A stretch of DNA of 64,000 bases from positions 8,082,618 through 8,146,617 of the forward strand of contig CAUJGJ010000444.1 in the NCBI GenBank assembly GCA_963170055.1, written 5' to 3'. How positions within the stretch are numbered: the stretch's first letter is position 1; every line of letters begins with the position of its first letter. The translations under genes were made by a program, and so were the position numbers. Shown piece after piece: positions 1 through 11,200 of this stretch. Origin of the DNA: Halisarca cf. caerulea. Lineage: Eukaryota; Porifera; Demospongiae; Chondrillida; Halisarcidae. The notes under the pieces are model-generated. The model searched no databases. It saw only the letters and a list, made by a program, of their open reading frames with translations, and was not told the DNA's origin.

Positions 1-601
1 AGGTAAAAGTCCAGTTATGATAGCTGTTTCTGGTCTGCTTATGTTCTTGTTTGTGTGATTTAGATACAGATGTCCTTGATGAGCATTTGAAGCGAATGCG
101 ATGATCTAAATAGAAATAGATAAGAATTCAAACTTGGTAGATGTATTACTTGTAGTAAGAATACACAATACACAAAGTTTCAATGGCTAATGTACATGTA
201 CAAAAGGGCTACAATAGACGGAAATCTTATAGTGTTTAAAATGGCGGCCGTGGTATCTTGCTACCAAATCATATTTTCTCTTAGTTCAATACAGCTTAAA
301 ACAAGGAATAGCGCAAAGTGGAATAGGCATAGAATAACAGGGTTCCTTGCAGCAATAGCTGGTACTTTTCCGGATCATCGGTGCCGCGCATACCTAGCAA
401 TTAAGAGATAAGTGCCTTTTGACATATCGAAAGGAGCACTGTTGACACTTCTGCGCTCAAGACGCTTCATTGGTGAATGGGCAGACATCAATTCCTTCGA
501 CAATTTTAGCCTCCCATCCGTGTGAAGTTCGTCTAATCCTTGTGAAGTTCATCTAATCGATATAACAAACAGTACACGTTCATAAAGCCTAGGGTTATTA
601 A

Positions 602-847
602 CCCTAACCCTAACCCTACCCTCGGTGTAAATGTACCTTTCCACGAAGATGGGCCAAAAGGGTCACCAATAAGCAAGAAAGTCACAAAAAGCTTTTGAAA
701 AGGAAATTTGTTCAATATCGTGCCCAAAACAAGCCACAATAACAATGAGCCACTAAAGTGGATGACAAACACGAACGCATATGGTAATTATGTATGCACT
801 AATGCGAACATGCGCATCCACTATAGTGGATGACAAATCGAAAAGGG
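602..847. mobile_element. Small piggyBac-like MITE (TTAA family)
   Basis: The element is flanked by TTAA at 598-601 and 848-851. It starts CCCTAACCC and ends AAAAGGG. Subterminal ACTAAAGTGG and CCACTATAGTGG palindromes on the right arm tie it to the other TTAA elements here. Confidence 0.6.
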
Positions 848-1646
848 TTAATACTATAAGATAGTTCTTAGAATAATAGTGAAAGACACCAAATCACTGT
901 TCAGTTTACTACCATGTTTGTCAAGTCTACTATTAACTTTCTTCCAATACAAGGATATCTACCCCCTAGAGTCTGTATACTTTGGTGTTCACTCAGTAGT
1001 TAGGTGGCCACCCATCTTACAACCATTCACAAGGACGATAGCAAACAAGGTGCAAACAAGGTGCATTCAAGGTGAATACAGTGATATAATAGGGACATTA
1101 AGATTTTAATTTTTGTCTGTAAGCGTAACCTGTAACGTGTGGGAAAGTCATGTGTGCAGCCACAAACCACAATTCACAGGTAAGCACCACACATTTTCAA
1201 TGCATAGTGGAGCATCTACATGTATGTGATTTCCCTGTGTATTTGCTTGGCGGATAACTTGGCTTTTCCATGTTTTATTGTTGTTTTATTGAAGACCAAC
1301 ATCTGCCCTGATGCTTTGATCGAAAAAAGCACCTTGAGATCCCTTCTGCAACTAGTTTGGCAGGAAACTTGTAACATGCCTCTAATTCTGTGGCCAGAAC
1401 TAAAGCATGACCTAGCAATTGCCCGTGAACTAATTTTCTGTCGACTTAGCAAGCTTAAATCGATCACTACAAAGCTCAGCAATGTCTTCTGCAGCGGTCT
1501 TCCAAGATAAGAATCGAAAGGTCCTTCTCATATCTGTTGTATTTACTTTCACCAAGAAAAACGACTTGCAACATGTCTGCTACATTTTGTCTTTTAGAGA
1601 TACCCCTCTATTAGCTTAGTAGGCCAAGTAAATAAAGGCTTGCCGG

Positions 1647-1827
1647 TACAGTGAAACCTCTCTAATCCGACACTCAATGGGACCTGAGAATAATGTCAGA
1701 TTAGGAGGTTGTCGGATTATGGAGTGCCTCTTACCATACATTAGTATGGTGGATGTACCTCATAAGATGGTTGGATTAGAGAGAATGTTGGATTATAGAG
1801 GTGTCGGATTAGAGAGGTTTCACTGTA
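1647..1827. mobile_element. 180-base palindromic MITE
   Basis: Starts ACAGTGAAACCTCTCTAATC and ends with its exact complement, between TA dinucleotides. The TACAGTG ends and TA duplication fit a pogo/Tigger-like (Tc1/mariner superfamily) MITE. A further GTCGGATTA repeat occurs inside each arm. Confidence 0.8.
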
Positions 1828-2159
1828 GTCTTATACCTTTTTGTAACTGTACTTTACACATTACAGGTTACATGTAAAGTACATACATGTGGAAATGTGT
1901 ACCCTGTGACTGCAGTTACAGGTTACACGTTATACATGAACAAAATCTTAAGGTCTCTAATATGACTACAGGCAGATTCCATCATAATAGTATCGATGAC
2001 TGTGGAAGGAATTTTCAAATACTATGAGGTCTTCTGCAAATCTACAACATTATATAGAAAGCAGTGACTTCAAACAAATTAAAACTCTTGCAGTAGCCAT
2101 GAAAAAGCCTTGAAATTTGAGCCATCTTTTTGGTAAATGGTGAAGCAGGAATTACTCAC

Positions 2160-2296
2160 AATGTGTGGTGGATAGCTTCCTCTTTGCAGTGTCCATCGAA
2201 TCTCGATGCTTCGGGATGTTGTATTCGCCAGTAAGAAAATTCCACCTCTTTGTAGTGGGGGAGGGGTTGGAGGGGGAACATCTACTAATTCAGTTT
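2160..2296 (-). CDS. Start of a fibronectin type III-like domain
   Basis: The exon encodes TELVDVPPPTPPPLQRGGIF followed by LLANTTSRSIEIRWTLQ. The Pro-rich entry, then T-S-x-S-I-x-I-x-W, is the usual beginning of an FN3 domain (A and B strands). Acceptor CCTTCTCCAG, donor CACATT|GTGAGT, 137 bases, phase 1 in and phase 0 out. The second half of the domain is not found between here and base 1. Confidence 0.65.
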
Positions 2297-5200
2297 CTGG
2301 AGAAGGAAATTCAAATCACATCACCATTGCAATCTTTGAGTTTAAATTTTATGTGTATGATACATTAGTGCAATTTGTGTACTACGATCATTAACAGAAA
2401 ACGACAATAGTTGAAATTTGGTTTCTATGTGGGCTTTCATTGGACAAGTTCTGTCATAATAGTATAATATATGAACTAGAAATTTATGTGTATGACATAA
2501 TATTGCAGTGTTGTGTATCAGCATCAACTAACAAGTGCATGTGGGTCATGTCCATGCTAATTAGGAAGTGTGAATATCTCAGCCTTTTTGACAACTTGTT
2601 ATCAACTTGTAGGCAGACATGTGATCTTCCTAAAGACTACCGTTTTGAATGTCTCATATGAATGCTGAAGCAGCTAGGACAGCTTTCCTGACCCCTATAC
2701 AATAAGGAAATCCTCAGGGTGCTACTAAATGGAGGAACTCCTTCTGAGACATTTTCCTGCAGAAATCGCTATATCAAAGTACTTGCTTAATTATCCTTGT
2801 AGGGTATTTTGCCAATCTTCTTGAAAGCCAAGATTGGTGAAATTAGACCTGAAATGACAAGATTCAAGTACCTATAACTCAGGACGGGAGCAAAAAGTTC
2901 AAATACTTAACAGGAAAGTGTTGTATAGTGCAAATAACTCTCAATTGGTATCATAAAACCGTTGCTAGCTTGTTCCCTCATTTAGCACCCAGCAGAAAAC
3001 TAAAATTCTGAAGAACAGCTTAGTTTTGATCACATACCTGCATGTGACAGAGCACCTGTGATGATAGAAAACGTCACTAAATGTAGATTTGGCATTTGGA
3101 TACGCCAGAATATCAGCCTGAATCACAAGATAACTGCATGACTAATCTTTTATAGGCGCCAAAAATAACATTTTATTACTAAAGAGTGCTATCATAACAA
3201 AATTGGACATGTCCCAACATGCGAGAGCAATAGTTTAATTCAAATATGATGGGCTTTCAAATGGCAGCTTAGTATGATGAAAATGAGATGCCATACTCAC
3301 TGGGAATATTGCAAGCTTTTCCTTGATTTTCAACATGTCCGTCATCTGTACAGCACTTTGAGGGTGACAAAACTGTACTCTTTTTACACTTGCAATCCAA
3401 TTTTCTGTCCCCACTGCAGACATATTTGTATCCAGAGTCAGTTTCAGCTGAATGTTCAGGACAACTGTCTGTTATTGGGGGAGCAGAAAAAAATATACAT
3501 GGTGAAATAAGAAAAGATTTCAAGTAAGTTAAGATCTAAGAAATGCATGCAGATACTCATTCTTAGCCAAAATCAAAAGACAATGATTAGTGGAGGCTGG
3601 AAATTTGAAAAGGTGGATTGGGAAAATTTCACATGCATACAAGCATGAACTAATGGATGCATGCACACACACACACACACACACATGCACGCACATTTTC
3701 GACCTTCAAATAGATGATCAATGCAGGTGAGTTATGTCCGATTTTGGACATCCCACAAAATGGTTGACACTTCGTAGGCACTAAATTTAACCCTCCCCCC
3801 TGCAATGGGTAATATTAGCATGAACCTACTATTCTACATTACAAACATATTGGTTGGTGTTCTCTTTAAGATAATCTACAAGTCGAACGTCCCACTACAC
3901 GCAATGTCTTCGGCTAATGTCGAACGACTCCTTAGATACATAAGTGCCCTGAAAGATTCCTGAAGCCCGGTAGCTCAAAGCATGGCTGTTATGTCCAGGG
4001 GTTTCTGTCGTTTTTGGAGGTCTCCAACCACAAAACACAGAACGTAACTCGAACAGTAGAAGGTGCAAAGCTCCAGGAATCTTTCACCTCAGTTTGGACT
4101 CTTGGGAACCCGATGGCACTATTGCTGTTACTCTGAGCCAAGATTCTTACCACCACGATTTTGAAAGAAAATTTCCACTTGAGCATCTCTCTTCTCAGAC
4201 TGCAGTCACATGCTGTCACATGTTCTACGAACGTTCTCTTTCTCGTATTCTCGCATATACGTCCAACCGTATATGTCATCACAAAAATCTAGCTATCTGC
4301 GCATGACAATCCCATGCGGTTAGTGCTATAATGAAATTCATTGAGTGAAACCGTATAATGTTAGGCTTATGGCTGGATTCGGACATAACACACCTGTGAA
4401 AGCTAAGAGGACAGGTAATGCAATGTGCGCATTCCAAAGGACAGAGAAAATGGAGTACAGAAACTACAAATACAAATCAGTAATTTGAGTTAAAAACTTG
4501 TAGGGGCTGCAGCAGAGGCTACCACTTACACTGTAACTGTAAGTGGCAGCCTCTAAAAAGATTATTGAATACAAATGTAGTCACAAACTCGGTTACAAAG
4601 GGTAGTGCATACATTGCTAGCATATAATATACACTTTCCACTACATAACTAGCCTTTGGGTCTAATCCCAAGCACAGTCAGTGTCCTGTAAGTTTTGTCT
4701 GCTAATCTTCTATTCAGGTACACTTGGTCAAAAAGAAGGTGTGGTTTAATAGTCAAAGCCACTTTGAATTTCACAGTAAACGTAATTGTTAAATCAGTAA
4801 ACCTTCCGTAGGAGTTTCTACTCATTTTGTAGTCAGCACTGTTGACCTCCACAGACATTACTGGTCTACCATGTAAATAAATGTGCTGAATCTAAGGGAA
4901 AAAGCAGACTGGCTGAGAGCAATTTTGCAATATTATTTGAATCTTGCATACTCACATCATACACCATTTGGGGTAAGAACTTTGTAGTGTCTTCAATGCC
5001 TGAAAAGTATGCAAAATTGAAACTTAACAATGCAATGTCCCCTGGTTCTTCTTTCTTCTTCAAGCGACAACCTGAGAAGTCTGTTTTTTCCCAAAAACCT
5101 ATGAGAAGAATGTTCAAATGTGCCATATTTGAATAATTATTACACAAAATAAATGCAGTGGAGAAATGATCACTAAAATGCAGGTATATTATGGTACTTT

Positions 5201-8200
5201 CACCGAAAACAAAATGACTGCTGCTTTAAGTGTCTCTAATAAAACACCTTGTTTTCTCTTCGTACAGCTGCACAGACCCAAGGAACCGTCTAGATAGTAT
5301 TTCGAGCATTCACATTTTGTGCATTTGTAATTTAAAGAGCCAAAAACCTGTTGTACTTGTTGTATATGGTCAATTATTAACCATATTGAAATAAGCAAAG
5401 AACGTAAAAGGCGCAGGTGAAGACATCTGAATTTAAACACCCAAGTGGATTCATAAGACAGAACATGTCCTTATCTTACTTTCCTGATTTGGGGAACACG
5501 CTAATACATTCCATGGCTGTTATGTCCAAGGATTTCTGGTCAAGAATATTGGCTATAGCAATAAATGGCTGCACATAAACTGAGTGGATGGACTGACAAT
5601 CTTCCTCAAATCAGACTTTGAAGTTCAGTCTTTTAGCAATAATCTGACAAAAGGTTTAAGTATCTAGGTAGAGATCTAGACCTGCGCCTTTTTCGCCATA
5701 AATCCTTGTGGACTGGAGTTCTTCTTTAGGCTTTTGTCACATGATATCACATGTTCACAGAGGCAAAATCTTCAAATATGCGCGAGCTTCAGCCCGTGAT
5801 GACATATAATAGTCGTATTTACCCTTTATCGTGGAAGATGTGGTTGCGCTATCACCCCCTTATCGTGGACGCTTCTTTCGTCATTTTAAGAACGAATCAA
5901 GTGTTCACTGGCTCAGTTATCAGCCTAACGAATGTGAAAACATATTACGAGTATAAGATAAGCGATAGATCATAACAAAAGTAACAGAAAGGTAGAAAAA
6001 CAAAATCTTATAAGTGTACCGCATGCGTATTACCCCATCAGTTGACTTTCGGGAACAGGTAGATAATGCCAAAACGGGCTCAGAATCAACATGGCTAAAG
6101 AAATGAATGCACAATACTGGTCTACGAAGAGGAAGGATGAAATAGCTTTAACAGCGTGCCTCTTTTCCTGCAATTCTTGAGCGTCATTTCCTTCGACGTT
6201 GACAATCTTCGAAGGGACCTAATCTCCCATTATTGTTCATCACCTGATTCTAAGAAGTGAAATAATTACAGAGGCAAGCAATGTAAAGAAACTGCTCCCA
6301 TTCCCTCGGCACAATTCCCGGTTTTAGATTGAGCCACACAGAAGAATGCCATTTTTATTCCGCATAACTAAGAGTTTTTGGTAAATTATCGCATAATCAT
6401 TATATAACACCATAAAAGGGTATTGTAAGTAATTGTTTGTAAGTGTTCTAACTTTGTTGTATTCCATATTAGAAGGTTCATACTTACAGAGTGTGTTACT
6501 ATGCTACATGTATGCTTCATATAAAATTTGAACAAAATGTGCTAAACTTTCATTATGTTCCACAACCACCGGTAGAGCCACTATAGTGACTCATCCACAA
6601 TAATAGGTTAAGTTGGGGTCACATGGCTAGATCGTGATAAACTGTCTGAGGCGTAATGATCAAATTGCATACCCTTTCAAACCACAAAACGCCTACTTTA
6701 GCCTCAATACTGGGATAACTTACCGGTGAACTTCCAGGCTATAGTGGAGTAAATATGAAATCTGAGTTTATCTATTTACCCAGTGTAAATGGCATAACAT
6801 CATTTCAATGAAATTCTGACTGAATTTTAGGGAAGTCTGAAGTTTAGGGAAGCAGACCGCAGTGAATTTCCACTCAAAACTGACAAGTGCACGTGAAGAT
6901 ACTAAATGTAGTTTTTTTATGTCTGATTATGGATATAAAACAAAATAGGGGATGTTATTGAAGAGCTGGAATGAATCGAATTGTTTTGTGTTGTAATGAG
7001 ATACACAGTTTTAATAGCTGCTTGTACCAATGCAAGAACATATGTATTTTGTATCTGAGTTGATTGGAAGCTTATCAAGTACTTGAAAGTTAGTCTTTAC
7101 AGACCCGCCTTTGTAAAGATGGCAAATTCTGGTCGGGACATAACACACCTGCGAATATATACAGTTGCTACAAGAAAACATACGATATCATCCAATGAAA
7201 TGATTCCTGCATTGGACGTTCTTGGAAACTAGCTGTTAATGTGGATGTATAGTGGCACTGTGCTTAACTAGCACGTAAAGGGCCTATAAATGTATCTTTT
7301 CACACTATATACACATCTGCAATAAATGTCTAACAAATCTTTCTGTGCTAATTTTAGTTATGAGAAAGAAGAATATTGATTATTGTATCAAAGATAATGC
7401 TATTAAATTTCACAACCTAACACAACTGGCTATAGCTTACCACTGATGTTGCACTGTCTCTTGACTGTTCCATAATCATCAAATATCGATCCATACAGTG
7501 AACAGTTGTTTGTTGCTATACCACATGTCTCAGTGCGAGGCCAAGTGACAAAGTTATCCGTTGCTGGATTGCAACCTGCAGAATAAAATGAAATCACAAA
7601 ATACAGCATTTTGTAAGTTTTTACATAATAATTACAGCAAACCCTTTATAATAGGACATTAATTTTACTCTAATCTGAACATTTTATGCTGTACAGTCAC
7701 TGTGAAAGTATGCTATGAGTCTATAATAAGACAACCTACTAATCAGTCAGACATGTGTTCAAGCCACAACTGAGCGTCGCTTTAGAGTGATTTTACTGTA
7801 GTACTTAACATTAACCTTTTAACGACCACGTGTTTCTGTCATTTCTAGACCGTTAACGACCGTTAGCCACTAAAGTGGCTTGAATATTTAGAAGATTTGT
7901 TTGGCCAGGAATATCCCTGAAATTGTTTTGTTTCCGCCGTATAACTCACTGCTGTCCTCAATGTACTCTCTTTCATCTATTCGAATATGGATACTACAGT
8001 TCGTGATTTTAAGGTTCTTTTGTAATAGTATGTATGTGCGTTATTTTCGAGTTGTCTAATCCTGGTCGCTCGAAACATTTTGAGTGGTGATTATACAATA
8101 CGAAGCTTAGGTTGACTTTTAAAGCTTAAATTATGCACTCGTCTTCAAGGGAGACACTTCTGTCAAATGAACGAGAAGAATTTTTAGCTCTGTGTGTGAT

Positions 8201-11200
8201 GAGAACAGAAAAGAACGACATATTCCTGTGAGAGTTTTGTTCCACTCTTCGCTGCGCTTTGCTCTAGTATTACTCAAACAAAGGCAAAACATGATACTAT
8301 ACCCAAGAAATAATGCATTGTTTAAGTGAGCAACTTTCGGCGGAAGCCATTTTTGTTTGTATAACTGCGTGTTATTGTTTACAAGTGTGTTTCTCGTAGA
8401 ATTTCTTTGACTTTATATACACTCGTACAGCTATGTATGACTATAAAATTTGGTCTGACAACTACATAGACCATGCCCTTTCTGCCACTCTAACTTTTGT
8501 GGCAATTGCGCAACTTTTGCACCCCGCTGTCTTAAAGTATACTTGTTGTTATAAGCCACTAAAGTGGCTAACGGTAGTTAAAAGGTTAATACATAAGCTA
8601 AACTCACTGTGTATGTTAAGTCGAACAGAATAATCTTGTCTCCACTCAAACTTTCTGTCCTTCTGGCCAATTCCCCTTACCTGTACAGTAAATCTAAACC
8701 AATTCTGCCAATTTTGAATTTCATTTCTTACATATATTTTGCCATCTTCAGTGATACCAATATCAGTGTTGTCTGGACTACTAAACTGAACACTTGCTTC
8801 CTTTATGTACTTGGGGTCCTGAACTATGTTTGGACCCATATCCAGTATGACTGCTCCTTTTCTTAAATCTGGGCCAACACTATATTGTGATCTGCCTTTG
8901 TATGATACACCAGCTGCATGAGTGGAGGGGTGGGGAAATAAATAAAGGGCATTGAAACATTTCATCACTGCAATTCCTCAACAGTGACAATACAGAATAT
9001 AATAATTATATGAAACAAGAAATTAGCCTGCAATTTGCATAGTTAAGCTGCATAACTCACGTATGATAGAGACCTGAACACTGGCTGATGTGAAGTTGTG
9101 ATAATCCTCCCCACTATGAAGCTTTGCTTCAATGAAACTTTGCACATAAAAGGAGAAACTTTGCACTCTTCCAGGCTGTACAGGTAGCATTCTGATAACA
9201 CCTTTCTTTGAATTCACAGAAAATTGTGTTTCACCACGTCCATTGTGCAAAAATCTTGTACTGTATTCTTCAAATTGCTGGGGATAGTGGACCTCTACAG
9301 GCACTTTGTACACAGGTTCATCCGTATTTACATCCGAAAGATGCACAAAGATTGTGTAGGTGCTTTGTGATAATCCAATGTATGGAGCTAGTGTAGCTGC
9401 GGTCAAATCAATGAAAGAAAGATAAATTGTACTACAGTAATGAAAAGTGACTGAATGAAATGGCATACTCCACTTGCATACTAATGCAGCATTCTATCAG
9501 TTTGTAACATGATTACACAGGGTACTTCTAACTGTCCTTTGTTTTTTGGATTGCGGATGGTGCTTGTTTTCAGCATCATCAATGAGCAACTGCTTTGATC
9601 CTCTCATTGGGTGTCTTTCAGATAATGTTGGAAATTCCACGTATCAACAGAATGGGGGAAGATGTGATCATTGTGATGTTACCCCTATGTATATGTGAAA
9701 CATCACACAAATTTCTATGTGATGAGGTCAAAGAAAAAAACAGCCTCAAAGGAGATGCCTTCTGATCATCCTAATTCTTATCTTCATCAGATCATGGGAC
9801 ACATGGGATAAATTACACCATGTGAACCACTGGAAAACAGGTTTTTTATTCACAACTATCATTATGATGATTATAACCTAATCCCCAAACATTTTTCTAA
9901 TGATAAACTACTTGTTCCTTATTCTAATGTTGATTTCATGTGAATCCTTTGGAATATTCCATTTAGGCAAAGCCAAAATGTGCTCAAAACTATGGTGTGT
10001 TCAGAGGTGGCTTTCTTCCTTTAGGAAACAGCTAACTTTGTTGGTATGCCTTTAAAGCAATGATTATATATGTTGCTTTCATCTTATGTACAAACTAAAA
10101 TGATACTATTCAAGATTCAGAAGAGAAGGTTGAGAATTTGAGAAACCATTATGTGACGACCATTTTTGTTTAGCCTGTGTACAGAAGCATACAGTCAAAA
10201 CATTATTGCATATGCATAAATCTATGGAGGGATATTTAGCTCTGTCTAATACAAAACTTCAGCTACAGTAAATTAAAAAAACAGCAACATTGAAATTTCC
10301 GTTCAATAGTGCAAATCAGCATTACATGCTTTAAGTGCCATTTTCCACCCAATTTTGTATTGTGGACAGCACTCATATGAAAGAGGAAGGAAACACAGTT
10401 CAAATGGAGTGGACAGAAGAACTTGTTTCAAAGTTGCTTTAGCTAGATCAGCAGTGTGACATTTTTGGCAATACGGAAACTTGAATAATATGGTCATAAA
10501 CCTTCAAAATGTTTAAATTTGTGTTGAATGACTCGAAGAATTGCAAGAATATAAAGAAAAGGAATTTGGACTCATTTTTGTATACAGCTGCATATATTTT
10601 GACCATTGAGAAGTATTTCAAACTATGAAACACTAGTGAAAGATAGTTGTGTTAAGTGTACAAACTAACTTCTTGATGAAGGTAGATAAGATAATTCTCT
10701 TGTACACTTAGAATCAGCTAGTTCCTGTGGAAATCAGAGATAGTTAAATCAGATAGTAATACAAAAAAACAATGCTTTTATCTTGTAATTCATTGAATAC
10801 AGAGTTTTAGAAGCACATTGTGGCACTATGGCATATTTATAGCATGTGCATCATCATTAAGATACATATACAATATTATTCAACAGCCAGCAACAATCCA
10901 ACTCACCACATTTTCTTTATCAACTAAGCAGCTACAGTCAGAACTTATCACTTTCTGACATATATTCACCACATTTTTTGGATAGCTTTTTGTGAAGTGC
11001 TGGCAATCATCTACATATGTGGTTTGATAATAGAGTAATGATCTAATAATAAGACTTGAAATTGCATTGAAGAGTATTTATTGGCTAAAGCCAATAAATA
11101 CTCTAGTAGATTTTGCAAGTAAGTTGCAAAATCTTAAAAGCCTGTGACAGGTGAAAAGTTGCACTGAATTGATTGTCGATTGAAGAACTTCTTTGATGTG

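Noticed and set aside
598..625. Telomere-like CCCTAA repeats
   Set aside because: Only three to four units, and they form the left end of a TTAA-flanked MITE, so they are element sequence and not a telomere relic.
1220..1510. 96-codon plus-strand frame and its minus-strand shadow
   Set aside because: No family signature, no fitting splice partner, and both strands are open at once, as expected by chance.
2206..2394. Plus-strand Gly-rich frame
   Set aside because: It is the complement of the FN3-like exon on the minus strand, which has proper splice borders and phase.
8650..8700. Internal GTAAGG donor inside the unit 4 EC2 exon
   Set aside because: Using it would remove the last beta strand and break the phase with the HRM exon at 7575.
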